DNA of 64,000 nucleotides from Symbiodinium natans (GCA_905221605.1 CAJNDS010000491.1:186001-250000), one strand, 5' to 3'. Shown: positions 10,310-29,734, counted from the stretch's first letter. Notes: generated by a model not told the origin, from the sequence alone. A program made the numbers and translations.

Positions 10310-11085
10310 ACAGGACCAGGGCGGAAAACAGCTCCTGAGGGCCTTTGGGCCCTTGATGCAGAGTAGGCACCACGAGTCCCTCACTCTTGGTGTGGTCTCT
10401 GCAGAGAGGGTCCAACATTCCAAGCCACGTGGGTCAGGTCTCAGAGCTCGCAAAGACTTGGCGCGATTTCGCTTTTGCTCGCGAGCATTCGGGCAAGCAT
10501 TCTAGACACTTTGGGAGATTGGACGTGCTTCCGACTCCCTAAGAGAGGCGAAGCCACAGGCGTTGCTTAGTCAAAATAGCTCATCGCCAGGAAGTAACTA
10601 AGTAGTGATCGCGGAGCTTAAAAATCTGCTTGCATACTCAAGGCTCCTGCGCAGCAAGCAAGCAGCTGGAAGCACTACAGTGAACTTGGAGGCTGCAAAC
10701 AGTCACGGCTGACTGACTTGCAAGCGCAGCTGGCTCAGGACCCCTAGATGCCCCAAGCTGTTTCCCCAATAGACCACACTTTGAAGGCACCTTCCGCGTG
10801 TACAGGCATATTCTGAATTGTCTTCGGCTGGCAGCTGATGACTTCAGGACAAATCATCCAGTCAAGCTTGCATATCCTTGCGCTCTTACCTAAGTATGAG
10901 GAGATTCAACGCATTGCCTATGACTAAGTAGTTGCTCCGGTGCTGCGGTATCATCATGAAACTCTTATCGAGGAAAGCATCAAGCTGATCTCGATAGGCT
11001 TCACCCCATCTATCAATCCTTGATTTTGTTCGTGGACATGTGAGCTGCATCATCGTTATGGGGTCCTGAACGAACTAAACGTGAA
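10310..11085. other. Spacer, no gene recognised
   Basis: It separates the cold-shock exons from the 3' end of the ADAM-like gene. Expected to hold the missing first exon(s) of the cold-shock gene, which I could not identify. Confidence 0.45.
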
Positions 11086-11088
11086 ACT

Positions 11089-18497
<7,409 letters not shown>

Positions 18498-18658
18498 GAG
18501 GCAAGCTTTGGTGGCAGCACCTGCAATGTTCTGATATTAAAAAGTCGAGCGCCCTCGAGCCCTATTCTCACGGCGCGGCGAGTTGATTTCGGCACGGTTG
18601 TGAGCACTTGCGTGAAAGAACTTGATCAAGCCCGAAACGAAGCATCGTCTCAGCAAGA

Positions 18659-19751
18659 TCAGCCCTGTGCCATCAACGGTCCGATGTGCAACGCCACTGA
18701 ACTCCCTGTCTTGTCCGCAGCAGTAAGAACGAAACGAATGAAGGACGTGCTGTGGGAGCCTTCAGCTCCGGGCAGTCGATGAACCCGAATCCTGTGCCCA
18801 TCATCGGCTTTATTCTGCCAGTCCTCAGGTTTGCTCAGGGCACTTCGAATACTGGGGTTTGGCTCAGGACGCTTGGCAGCCAGTGCTTGAACATGCATGG
18901 ACATCTGCAAGGTCATGCATGATTCTATGACAACGAACAAAGGCACAAGGCCGTCGACAATGACTGCCTCCGTCGCTGCAAAGATTGCTCAAGGAGTGCT
19001 CTGAGCGTTGGTCGCTCTTCTCTTCGACAGCGCGTCAGCTGGAGCATATGTCAGGTCCTTGGCGCGCGATATTTTTCTGCATATCTACTCGGCCCGGGAG
19101 GCTGCCACGGCATCCTACCGCAACTGCAAGAGATCCTGCAAGCGACTCAGTGCGCCAAGTCAGTGGCCGGCACGGCGCCGTTCACCACTCCGGGAGCCAG
19201 TTCCGGTCTCCGCTGTAGGGTATCCGTGAGGACCTGAGAGTTGCATTCCCCCGGCGGCCCGGTTTGTTTTTCAGGTTCTCCCGGAAGCATGCGATGACCA
19301 TCGGCATTGCAAGCAAGTAAGAAAGGAGACCTGACATCGAGTCACGGTGCTTTGAAGCAGGGGGCCTCCCATCGGTTTCCCATCAACGGCTACGCCAAGT
19401 CACGGTCATCAGCGACGCATCGTCGAGCGCCACCAGGGCTTGGAGCATGGCCCTCTGCGGACGCAGTTAAACCCGTTAAACATCGTTAAACCTTTTGGGG
19501 TGCGTTGTACATGGTAGCACAGCTCTATACTTCCAGAGGCTCGTGGCAAACCTCTAGATCCGGTATAATCAGTATCGCCACCATCACAGAGGAATCCACT
19601 CGGGCTGAGTACTTTGACGCATTTGACAGCGTTTTGCTCACAGCTGTGCGAGAGGTTCCCAGTAACCGCGCTGCATTTTGAACGGAGGTTGGTCAAGCCA
19701 GCCACGATGACATGCAACAGCCATAGAAGACCAAACCAAGGATGGCGCATA
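18659..19751 (-). CDS. Small secreted hypothetical protein, at least two exons
   Basis: Upstream of the ADAM-like gene on the same strand. A first exon may start at the ATG near 19751: MRHPWFGLLWLLHVIVAGL is a convincing signal peptide. Cys-containing sequence follows (KCSAVTGNLSHSCEQNAVKC). A second segment (about 18659-18930) reads LSKPEDWQNKADDGHRIRVH, then SFIRFVLTAADKTGSSVALH, and ends in LMAQG before TGA, with good third-position G/C bias. I infer that both belong to one gene, but no junction was solved, and a plus-strand frame at 19008-19229 is also G/C-biased. No family recognised. An alternative is two separate short genes or an upstream part of the ADAM neighbour. Confidence 0.35.
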
Positions 19752-19879
19752 GTGTGAACGTCTTCAAATGTCCAAAGTCTACAAGAGCCGAGCCAAAGTG
19801 TTGACTCTGACTCTTTCACCTGTAAAGGACCCGATACAACAGGATCGGATCGTCTTGGACACTTCTCGGCCGACATTCG

Positions 19880-21650
19880 AGAGCTTTAACACAGTTTGCA
19901 CTGATCTATACTTATATAACTACTATGACCTCTCGTGTCTTTACCATGATTTGTGGAACACCCGCTTCTGGTCGCTCAGCTGCTGGCTGGGGATCCATGA
20001 CTCTCGCCTGTCACAGGACGAGTTCCACTTCGCGGATGTCCTCTGGGGGATATTGAGGTGCTGCAGGTCCCCCCTAGTAGGTTCACTGAGTAAGCCCTCT
20101 GAGTCCCACTGTAGGTCTCTCGCGCCTGGAGGGCTGCCCAAGCTCGCAGCCGGCATCCCCAAACTCGCTACGAGCCATCCACGGGCTGTCGGAAGTCAGG
20201 ATTCGGTTGGGAGCAACAAGGCGTCAACAGAACAAGTGGGGGTTCCAAAGGGCCTGACCGGGAAGAACAAAGTTCCAGGAGATACTTTGCTTGGTAGCTG
20301 GATCTGGGTTCTTACGGAATGAGCAGCATAATGCGCCTTATCACATACCAGTACTTACTACCAGGATTCCTCTGCTCGGTGGCGGATCGAGCATTGGCTT
20401 GCCATTTTCATTCCGGCGGCTGTCACTGCACCAGATTCGTCACTCAGCGCCTGTGAGAGCAATTCCATCTGTTTCGGCATCTGTTCCCAGTAGCGGATCC
20501 TTATGGTAGAGCATGCCCTTAGGGTTAAACATCCCACTATCACAGCCCCGACTTTCACATATGAGCATGAGTTGCTGTGGTCATGCAGCTGGCTGGCATC
20601 CCAACATCCGCTGCCGGGTCCAGTCTAGAAACCTCAGCATGGAGGTCTCACCATCGTGTCATCTGTGTCGAAAGCCAAGAGGTCACATGCCAAAGCAGCA
20701 CCAGACACAGCAGTTCCCCGAGTTAGAGGCGATCAGCTTTGTTTGCATGAGATGTTGACATACGTCCCTCTTGATGAAGACCGTCAAGTGCAAGCAGCTT
20801 GTCCCGACTCCAACGGCAAAACACCAATTCAAGAAGGCTCCCTGCAGAATTACTTTGAAATACGCTGTACTCTCAGTAGGTTTCCTGCTCATCCTCCTGC
20901 AGGTGTTCGGTAGAGCCGATCCCAGTGCCGCAACGCCTTGGATGCACGGGCCAGGCCGCATGCCGGAATCTACAGCAATGCACGAGTTCTTGGGCTCTTG
21001 GCCCCCACTGTTTGTCACTAGAACACCCTGAGAGCTCCACAGGATGTTATAATGTCACTCGGGACCCCAACATCACATATTCCACCAGCGAATCGCATGC
21101 CAGGCTAAAGAACCGCTCACTCCCTGTCACACCTTAAGACCCTAACCCTAACTCTCATGTGTTAGAAGCTGTCCCAAGAACCGTTATAAGTTCAGGAGTT
21201 TGAGACAGACTCTATCCGACTCAGGAGCACCGATGATTGAAAGCCGCACACGGTGAAGCAAAAGCTTCGTCCTGAGCTCGCAGCTGCGCCACTTGCACGG
21301 CCAGCCAATGCTTGCAGCAAAGCTCGCCGGCCTCGGGGGGGAGATCACAAAACCCAAGATTGAAACGTCCCTGAAACCAAGGGGGGAACTGGAGCACCAC
21401 CTTCTACGGAACCCCTTCTACGGAACCCGGATCCACGCACAGCAGCGAGTTCTAGCACAGTTCAGCAGCAGCAGCAGCAGCAGTGGAGGATCGGTGGGTT
21501 GTGGAGTGCTTCTTCAGTGCTGCCCGTGCATGGCCTCGATCACACGCCGCCCGAAGTATGGACCTGAGAAACGGAAAGGAATGTCAACCATCTCTCGAGA
21601 CTGAAAGATGTCTCCAAGAATTTCTCGAAACATGCCAGTAGCAAAGGCTG
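19880..21650. other. Region without a recognised gene
   Basis: Several open frames on both strands, for example 20771-21031 on plus with a hydrophobic segment (YAVLSVGFLLILLQVFG). None is supported by a motif or splice logic. There is a short (AGC)n run near 21464-21482 and a ten-base CCCTAACCCT match near 21139. Confidence 0.45.
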
Positions 21651-21655
21651 CGCTT

Positions 21656-23599
21656 TCATTCAGTCAGACGATAAGACACTGTGAGTTTCAATTCCTGGCG
21701 CCAGCGCTTCAGGTCACACTGGAGCTCCAAATACGGGATGCGTGGGGGCGCTCTTTTTTTCACGAAGTGCCAGAGCTCGACGCGGTGCTCCTCCTTGAAG
21801 GCCCAGGCTTTGTCTCGGCGCGTCTGCCGATGGCGGCTCCGGTCCTTCACCTGCACGCTTCGCTCGTGGACTTTTTGAAGCTCCAGCTGCGGTGCCTTGG
21901 CTTCCCAGACCTTCATTGGGGACTCCCGCACGAGCCCACGAGACACGGCATAGTTTGAGAAGAGGATGGCCTCGCAAGCAGCTTTCAGCGGGAACTTTCG
22001 GGGGGGGGGGGATGAGAAGCCATTAGACGACCCACGCGGCCCATGTCGCAAAAAAGGCTGGCAACAAGTCGCAAAACTGAGATCAACTGAGTGGCGAGGT
22101 GGCCACCGGACCTTAGGGCCATTGGCGCTTCGGTGAAGAGGCGGTCGAAGAGGTCAAGGGGGTAGTCGTTCCCAAAAACCACGTCCCCTGATCCATCAGG
22201 CTGAATCTCAGGTGCTCTGGGCACCCAGGGAGGGTTGAAGATGATCAAGTCGAAGGGGCCCATGTCATGTAGTTTTGCGAAGAGGTCGCTCTGCACCACC
22301 TGAACTCCTTCCACGCCCCACCGCTCCATTTCCGCCCTGACCGAGAAGACTGCGTTGGGGCAAAGGTCCGAGGCCGTAATCTCGAGGTCCGGGTACATGC
22401 TGCGGAGTATGAAGGTGATGACCTGGAGCAAAAAATGAAAGCTTCATCAGCTTCAGCACAGCACAAACTTCACACCGCTGCACATAGACGAGTTAGTGTG
22501 CAGCGGTGTGAAGCTTGTGCTGTGCTGAAGCATGCGTGAGTCATGTGAGTCCCAACAGGATCCACGAATCTCCGAGTACAGTTTTGCGGCCCCCTCCCAA
22601 AAGAACTTGAGCTCCGGGCGCCGCAACCGGTGCCCAGGTCCAGGACGCGAGCAGCTCGAGCAGCAGGTGCAAGTTTTGGGAGCCCTCGGAGCCATTCGCG
22701 CAGAAGCTCAAAGTGCTCCTTTCAACGGGATCTTGAGGGATTCATGGGAGTCGTGAGCCCCTTATGTCTCTTTAAGGGTTCTTCTTGAGGATCACTCACT
22801 TAGAGACTTGAGACACCAGAAGGACCGAAGAACTCCGGAGAACTGGATCGCTGGCCCAGCCAAGTCGCCGTAGGAGACAAGGTGAAGTACACGCCGAAGA
22901 AAGGATGCAGCTTCTTCGGCAAGAAGCTGTAATCCAAGCCGTTCAAGAAGAACTGCCATGCCACATTCAGAGCCGTGATGTCATTGGCGCGAAAGAAGAG
23001 CTGGGAAGCACCGGCATAGAGCAACGGCACGTAGCCCAACACAGGAGCCCCGACAGGCTTCAATTCGCCTGTAGACACAGAAGCCTCGGCAAAGAGCCGC
23101 CGAGCACAGTTCCGAAGCAGCCGCCTCCGCTCACGGTGGGCCTCTGCCGTGTCGCCAAGGTCGAGGTGTTTGAGGCGTCTCGTCGCCACGGCGTTAAGTG
23201 CCTTCCTCACTTTGAGAACATCGGCCCAGCGGTGGGTGAAGCACGCACTTTGGCCTTCCCACACCTGCTCGGCAACCTGGAGAAGATCTCGCGCTGCGTA
23301 GCTTCCATCGACCAGCAGCGCCTGGTCGACCTCCTCCTGTGCCACAGGCACCGGCTTCCAAATTGTCGAATCAAGGGGTGGCAAAAAGGGAGGCGTCTTT
23401 GCACCCGGCCGCCCTGCACGACCTTTGGCTGAGGGTCGCACTTTAGAATCTGCAGAAGCGTGTGCCTTAGGGGCAGCCCTCCGCTTTGCCTGTGCTTTTG
23501 GCTTCTGTCGGAGACGCACTCTGGTCGCGTCGTTGTCCGAAAGCCCACGCAGCTGAACACGCTTTCTCTCGCAGTGCCGCTTGAGGAAGAGCAAGTAGC
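21656..23599 (-). CDS. Class I SAM-dependent methyltransferase (NPPW type)
   Basis: Exons on the minus strand are 22869-23599, 22620-22718, about 22080-22422, and a last one from about 21995 to 21656. Exon 2 is exactly 33 codons and carries SAM motif I, RVLDLGTGCG, split from the next strand by a GC-AG intron. Exon 3 begins VITFILRSMYPDLEITASDL, holding the acidic ribose-binding residue. It later has FDLIIFNPPW, the NPPY-like catalytic motif of the HemK/small-domain methyltransferases, which modify amide or base nitrogen. The last segment (AILFSNYAVSRGLVRE, then HFVKKRAPPRIPYLELQ) ends in TAA at 21656. The N-terminal exon is basic (RQKPKAQAKRRAAPKAHA) with a helical region. A further 5' exon may lie at 23905-24108 (starting MRTFVVTKLPQQAS). 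The substrate cannot be told. The junction of the last two exons is not solved. Confidence 0.75.
22451..22530. repeat. Long hairpin with 34-bp arms inside a methyltransferase intron
   Basis: The left arm (22451-22484) and right arm (22497-22530) are complementary at 33 of 34 positions around a 12-nt loop (22485-22496). It lies within the GC-AG intron bounded by 22423 and 22619. The arms begin CTTCAGCACAGCACAA. There is no coding content. A short inverted-repeat element, possibly one that created the intron, is one explanation; a structural role in splicing is another. Confidence 0.9.
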
Positions 23600-23904
23600 C
23601 TGCGCATGATCAGCCAAGTGATCCTACTGCTGCATGCTTCCAAAGCTGACTGCTTGCAACGTTCTAAGAACCGACACACCGACAACGTAGCGACAGCAGC
23701 CAGGCAGCACACTGCTAAGCTTACACAACCGCCACCGCGGCCATGAGCGCCATCGTTCGCGCCAACGCTCGAGGCCCTGCAGAAATTCACAGCATTTTGG
23801 TCTGACGGTCTGGGTGCTTCCGGACGCATCCGCATCCCTGGCCTGAGAGCGGAATCCGCTGACTCTGCGCCGGCCTTGCCATGCACAGCGATCGCGCAAA
23901 ACAG

Positions 23905-24108
23905 TCAAACATACTCCAACTCATCCAGCCCGTCCTCGACAACTCGAGCCGCAGGCACAACGGCGGCATCTCGTAGGCGGGGCCCAAGGATCCAAGCGTG
24001 CGTAGCAAAGGCATGCGAGGGCCAAGGCAGCGTGAGCTGTCTTGAAGCCATGGGGAGCAGCAGTGCGGAGGCTTGTTGTGGGAGCTTCGTAACCACGAAT
24101 GTTCGCAA
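23905..24108 (-). CDS. Candidate 5' exon of the methyltransferase gene
   Basis: The frame starts MRTFVVTKLPQQASALLLPM and continues to RVVEDGLDELEYV, with G/C-favoured third positions. It is the nearest plausible initiating exon upstream of the methyltransferase exon that opens at 23599. The junction could not be made with a standard donor, so the link is tentative. Confidence 0.3.
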   Translation of the reverse strand: MRTFVVTKLPQQASALLLPMASRQLTLPWPSHAFATHAWILGPRLRDAAVVPAARVVEDGLDELEYV

Positions 24109-24149
24109 GTCTCATGTGTGCCGCACGTCAATGCATACTGTCAACTGAG

Positions 24150-25200
24150 CATTGTACTGGTCCAGAGGCGGCATGTGCCAGGTTGCGACTTGTCGTTCCA
24201 AAGATCTATGCAGGAAATGACCCAAGGTACGGTGCCAACTTGGGCAACAATGGCTTAAGGCGTGTATGTGGGTGTCATGACTTCACCACGGGCTCACAAC
24301 GTGCTGCAGCTCTGAGGGGACGACAAGAGCAGTAGAGGCCCTTGGCTAAGACGAAATGGGAGGCCTTTTGGCGGAAAGTAGACACGTGCGAGCGACTTGG
24401 GGAGTCCAAACTGCTGTGGGCGTGGGATCCGAGCCCGCCTTCTGGCCGCGCACCTGGCAGCGTGGCGATGTTCTCAGAATCCGAGAGAAAAGCTTTGGGT
24501 TACAAGGCTTACAAGGTTGAACTCTTCTCAGATTTCAAGGCTTTAGGACGGGCTCTCTGTCTTCTCTATCCTAGCCATGCGAAAGCCCGGTGTCTCAAAA
24601 AGTGTTCCCGAAGCCCCCAGTACTTGTCTGGGTACTAAGCGGATCTGCCATGCACGAGAACCACACGAAGCTTTAATGCTAGTTGCTCTTGCTGCGTTTT
24701 GCTAAGCGATGCACGTGTGCATGGACGACAGGACTCACATGACATGATTGCCTATCTGTCCCAGGCCACTCTCTGGCACACAGTGACAGATATGTTCGAC
24801 AGCCCCTGCTCAGTAAACCTTTTTTCCTGATTGCGCTGTTTGGGGGGGGGGGGGGGGGCCGTTTCCATCTTCACAGCTTAGGTGTTGCGGGCTGAACACG
24901 GTGTATGGACCCCCTTTCGGTGGGGTCCCTAAGTTATTGCTGTGGCCTTTAAGATTCAAGGCATCCAAAAGGGTACCCAAACGGGCTGCCCAAAAGCGAG
25001 CCTGATTTAGAGAACTGAGCATCTGACAAGTCCTGCCCACAAGCCTCGAACGCCTTCCGCCCCATCTGACTGGTCACCAGGTGGATGCCTTGATGTGCTG
25101 GCAGCCCCATGCACGTCAGGCCGTGCTTTGCTTAAGGGCTCTCGATATGAATACAAACATGAAGACACAAACTGACGACCTGTGCCCTGCAACAGAGCTG
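24150..25200. other. No gene recognised
   Basis: A spacer with a poly-G run at 24841-24858 and short frames only. The frame at 24342-24638 (plus) has no motif. Confidence 0.5.
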
Positions 25201-25254
25201 CAAAATTCTGCAAACGAGCTCCGACACATCAACAGCTTGGCCTGTCCTGAAAAC

Positions 25255-25405
25255 CCCTGAAGCCTCCTGAAACTTTGTGGAACCTCCTGGAACCTCCTGG
25301 AACCCCCTGGAACCCCCTGAAACCCCCTGAAACCCCCTGAAACCCCCTGAAACCCCCTGAAACCCCCTGAAACCCCCTGAAACCCCATCAAACCCCCCCA
25401 AATCC
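25255..25405. repeat. 10-bp minisatellite, AAACCCCCTG-type units
   Basis: About fourteen tandem copies, beginning as the GGAACCTCCT variant and settling into the AAACCCCCTG unit. Because 10 is not a multiple of three, all three minus frames read a G/F/Q/S-rich repeat peptide. Those peptides are artefacts. Confidence 0.92.
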
Positions 25406-25509
25406 CTCGAAAGCCCACACCTTAAAACCCCCATCAAAGAGCAGGCGAAGCGGCTCTTGGAGTCCACGAGGCCCAAGGCCTGCTCAGGGAACTGCATGGG
25501 CCTTTCGCT

Positions 25510-26022
25510 CTTTTCAGGGTTTAGGGGTTTCGGGGCTTCGGGGTTTCGGGGGTTTAGGGGTTTAGGGGTTTAGGATTCAGGGTTTAGGGCGCTTTGGGGG
25601 TTGGGAATTTAGGGCTTCTTCAGCGTAGGGGAAGAAGGGGCGGCGGGGGAGTATGCTTGGAGTCTTAAGGATTAAAGGCAACCCGGGAGCTTTAGCGCGC
25701 GCACGCGATAAACTCGACTTCGAGGAATGTTAGATTCGGTCATTGAAGTCAAGAACCGGGTTGCGTGTGCCAAGGCGAAAACGCGCCAAACCCTAAACCC
25801 GAAACCCTAAACCCCAAAAACCTAAACCCTAAACCCTAAACCCCAGAGCAGCCTGTTGGATCACGGAATCGGGCAGAAGGACCGACCTGTGCCAGATCGA
25901 CCCAACAGGGCGACAGCCACCCCTCAGCAGGTGGGACCGAAACAACAATGGGTTTAGGGTTTAGAGTTTAGGGTTTAGGCTTTAGGGTTTAGGGTTTAGG
26001 GTTTAGGGTTTAGGGTTTAGGG
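25510..26022. repeat. Interstitial telomere-type tracts (TTTAGGG and CCCTAAA)
   Basis: Three separated tracts: TTTAGGG-like with variants at about 25510-25620, the opposite orientation CCCTAAA at about 25793-25850, and seven or more near-perfect TTTAGGG units at 25949-26022. The Arabidopsis-type heptamer is the telomere repeat reported for dinoflagellates. The change of orientation suggests insertion or repair events rather than one ancient chromosome end. Confidence 0.9.
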
Positions 26023-26029
26023 TGTGGCC

Positions 26030-28440
26030 TTAGACTCCCTAGACCTCACAAAATGCACTCAAGCATTCCCCGCCCCAGCCGTCTGTAAATCTCTGCTTCA
26101 CGCTAAAGAGGCTACTGTCAAAGCGCGACGGGCGCACAGGCTCGCGAGAGCCACCTGGCCGCAGGAGGTGGTGCAAGCATGCTACACTGCCACAGTACAG
26201 CATTGCAGCAACACTCGCTTGCTCTTCTTCTACTCTATTCGCAGTATTCTGCTGACTTACTTCTTCATACTATTGCTATGATTACACTTAATTCTTCGTG
26301 TTACCGTTATTTCTCTTGTTTTGTTTTACTGCGCCTAGTCATATTGTCATCATGTTTTCTGATGCTTCTTATTCTTCTTCTTCATATTCTTCATATTCTT
26401 CTTCTTCTACACATTCGACTTGTTTTTCATGTTGTTCTTAATCTGATGGTCTGTCGTTATTTTGCTTATTCTTCTGTATCCTCTCCCTCTCCCTGTCCCT
26501 CTCCCTCTCCCTGTCCCGCTCCCTCTTCATTTTCTCTTCTCTCTTCCCTGCTTGCGAAGGGCTGGTCTCTCTTTCTGCTCTTCTGCTGCTAGGCATGGAC
26601 GAGGAGGTGCACAACACCAACCAGAAATGCAGGCAGCCAACTATTTGTCCTCCTTTCCCCCTATCCCTCATGCCTTTGAGAGCAAGGACCCGCCAACATT
26701 TAGGGCTCCCCCGCTAGTTTATTGGAGGATTTGCACATGCTGTGATCGGGCCCATTGCCCATCTCTCTCGCTCTCGCTTCTTAAACTTCTTCTGCACGCT
26801 TTAGCGGCCACAAGGGAGGACCCGGCCACGACAGCCAAGCGGCTCAGTATAGTGCAGTGGTCCACTTCCACTTGTGTTTTCTTCCTTTATTATTCTTCTT
26901 CTATTGTGTTTGTTTATGTTGCACTCTCTTCCTTCCTTCGTGCACTCATAATCCCCTCCCCGAGGGGAGAGAGCCGCCCGAAGGCGAGCGAACACCGAGT
27001 CCATTTGCGTGACACCCTCAGCTCCCTGGGTGGCTTCTACTTCCCCACAAACCCACAATCACCCCCACTACCACCACCCTCTGTGTGTGCTCCGTCACGG
27101 TTTGGAGGGTTGGCACGATTGGCCGGTTTTCACCTGTGGACAACTTGATAAGCTGTGAGGTAAGCACTCTCTCTGTCTTTCTCGCTCCCTTAGCCGCTCT
27201 CTTCGAGCCTCTGAAGCCATCACTTGCCGAGAGCAGGGTGCGCGAGTGGCCTATGCAGGGATTGCAGTTCGCTAGGCTTCGGCTCCAGCGATCATTCTGC
27301 CAAGTCCTACCGAGCTTGCAACGTCCCAGACGGCACATTCCACATTCATTCTCTGAGCAGAATGAGAAGCACCTCAAGTTCCCTGGGAGCTTCTCGTTGA
27401 ATGTCCTTAAGGATGGCAGCAGAACGTGAGGGCTAGTTTCACGCCAACCCAGCAACAACGAGGGCAATCCGTCCCCTCCTGAACTGCACCAGCAACATCA
27501 TCCTCGTCCACGACCTTCGCGCATGTGATGGTGCAACACAACTTTCTCACCCAAACTCACTGCATGAAGGATCCAGAAATGATGCTCTGCCGTAGCAAGC
27601 GACACTTAGTCTTGGAGGGGTTGACATCGGAATGGCTACCAGTAACCCTCAGCGTCTGAGCTGTGCACCAGTGCAGACAACACATCTTGCAGGGCCTGTG
27701 GCGTGTCAAACTGAGTGCAACACAGCCTGCAGCTGTGAACATCAAGGACTGAAGACTTCCAGACACCCTGGCACACTGTGGAACCTTAAAGCGATGCATC
27801 CTCGATGCCACGGCCATGGCTGCGCGGGCTCTGATGCAAGCGACAGAGCCTCTCGCTTTACAGGTTTCAGGGTTTTGTGCAGCCCCTCTGAAGTTGTTAG
27901 TAGGCTTTAGAGTTTAGAATTCTCAAGCCCTGACCCCAAACATCGTCGTGCTAATGCGCCGATGCGGACCATGACTAGGCCAAGCATTGTGTTGCCAAGG
28001 AAAACTCCAAGAGCCTGGGTTCAACTCTGGAGGCGCTGTTGCTGGAGGGCTGCGGTATAGTAACTGGCCTGCAGACGCACCTAAGATCAAAATGTGCCTG
28101 AGGAATTCTGTGGAGCGGGGCTGCATCAAGGCACAAGCTGGCAGCTGGCTCACGGATTTTCAGACTCAGCTCTTTAAATCGAGTGGCGGGAGTGCGAGCT
28201 TTGCGCCTCATCCGCATGGCCGCTGCCTCCGGGACTGGGATGACACAACAAGCTCCGAAACCAGGTTCGCAGAGTCTAATTCCTGTTCAAACGCGCTTGC
28301 CTCCGGGCGAGGCTGGGCAACTGGTGACCTGCATTGGCGCGGGTGCCCAGAAAGGCGCCCACAAGGTGCCCAAAAGGTCCCCAAAAGGTGCAACATGGAA
28401 GCAAGGCGACTGCCTGAGGCTTAAGAGCCCCTTTTCAACA
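26030..28440. other. Mostly low-complexity DNA, no gene recognised
   Basis: Pyrimidine-rich stretches (CTT, CCTCTC) at 26220-26580 and 26760-26960 create long but repetitive frames. A plus frame ending NVLKDGSRT at 27429 and minus frames around 27600-28150 lack motifs. Confidence 0.5.
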
Positions 28441-28443
28441 AGA

Positions 28444-29712
28444 TCAAGGGGGGGATGCCTCCTTGGGCAGCTGCTTCCGCAGAAGCTCTGCCTTGGCAGC
28501 GTCATCCTTGAGGACATCCCAGCGAAAGTACCTGAGCTCATGAAACAAGGGATACCCAGCAGCCTACTTTGGAGCTGCGAAGTTGAGATACCTGGGAGCA
28601 GCTGCAGCTGGCTGCAGCACTTCGGGAAAGGAATTGCGATACTGCTGTGCTGCTTGAAGGGTCGATGACTCAAACCTCCCCCTTCCAGTGCACTGCCGAG
28701 CTGCGGGATGATGGTGACCTTGAACCCCATGGCCTGGATCATCTCCTGACGCCCCTTATAAGGCCCTTAGTATCCCGTATATACTATTGCAACACATTAC
28801 AAAACTATAACACATTATACTACTATAACACCATCATAATGCTACAACTCAGACGTATAAAGCCTAGCTTTTGCTGTAGCATGCTGTAGCCCTCCAAGCT
28901 GAAACCCAATTCCTGACGGCGCCGTGCGAGGGCAGTGATCTGCGGGGAGCGCAGGTAGAACTGCCAGGGCGCTGCCGCCTCCACGACCACCATGCTGGCC
29001 ACGTGCCTCTGAAGCCGCGTCTACTGGGAGTCTACTCCCTGGAGTTCCCTGAGGAAGGACCAGGGAAACAGTCACAGAGGGGGACTGAGGGGTACTTAAG
29101 AGTGGACCGCCAGTGCATCGACACGGGTCTTACATGGGCTGAACAGGCTAAACACTCCCATGCAGGCGAGGCACACCATGTCCAAGAGCACGGGCCCAGC
29201 AGAGACTTTGTTGCTGTGCTCCACGCCCAGGCTTGTTAGCATACGGCTGATGTCTGCATGCAAAGCGGAGCTGAATCGCTGCTTGTCGAAGGTGGGTGGG
29301 GCCAGGCTCGGCACCTCGGCCTGAAACCCCTCTGAATCTGAGTTATCACTCTCCGAGTCCGAGCTCTCCTCCTGCGCGGCCTGCTGCGCCGCTTCCTGCG
29401 CCCGCTGTCGGCTCTCCTCGGCCGCGGTCCGCACGTCCTGGAGGAAGACGCGGATCCGGTCGTCCAGAGAGGTCCACAGCTCGGGGTACAGCAAGTGGAC
29501 GTGAGCCTCAACCACCTGTAGGTGCCGGGAGTACCAGAAGTCGTTGCGCATGCTTTCACACTGCTCGAGGTACGTCTGCATCGCCTGCGGTTCATTCAGC
29601 AGCTCCATCACGGCAATCGCTTTGAGGTTGGCCAGCTGGCGACCATGCATTCGAGGCAGCCACGCTTCCAGGGCCACTTTCAGAGGCTTCGCCCAAAGCC
29701 TAGGCCATTCTT
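28444..29712 (-). CDS. RAP-domain protein, C-terminal four exons
   Basis: Exons are about 29178-29712, 28913-29008 (32 codons), 28705-28745 (41 nt) and 28444-28531 (88 nt including TGA); the lengths agree exactly with phase. The large exon is helical (QLANLKAIAVMELLNEPQAM), then has an acidic Ser/Asp/Glu linker (EESSDSESDNSDSE). It then has the lead-in to a RAP domain: DISRMLTSLGVEHSNKV and AGPVLLDM. The short exons give VVVEAAAPWQFYLRSPQITA, MIQAMGFKVTII and YFRWDVLKDDAAKAELLRKQ. These match the RAP pattern of an acidic strand, a G-x-x-V strand and a closing PY-F-x-W-D with helix. RAP proteins act in organellar RNA processing in apicomplexans, algae and, as FASTK proteins, animals. The introns are GT-AG, GA-AG and GC-AG. 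The N-terminus is missing; a segment at about 29850-29980 (TRFVKAANAVAKLDLG) may be an upstream exon. Confidence 0.78.
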
Positions 29713-29734
29713 CTTCAAGTTCAGAGCAACAAAA

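Noticed and set aside
22905..23432. 175-codon plus-strand frame
   Set aside because: Antisense to the methyltransferase N-terminal exon, which is supported by splicing phase.
25116..25497. Gly/Phe/Gln-rich repeat protein in three frames
   Set aside because: A 10-bp tandem repeat gives the same peptide in every frame; no start, splice site or flanking exon supports it.
26462..27148. 228-codon plus-strand frame with transmembrane-like Leu stretches
   Set aside because: It rests on pyrimidine-rich low complexity (CTCTCC, TTCTTC); no motif and poor codon bias.
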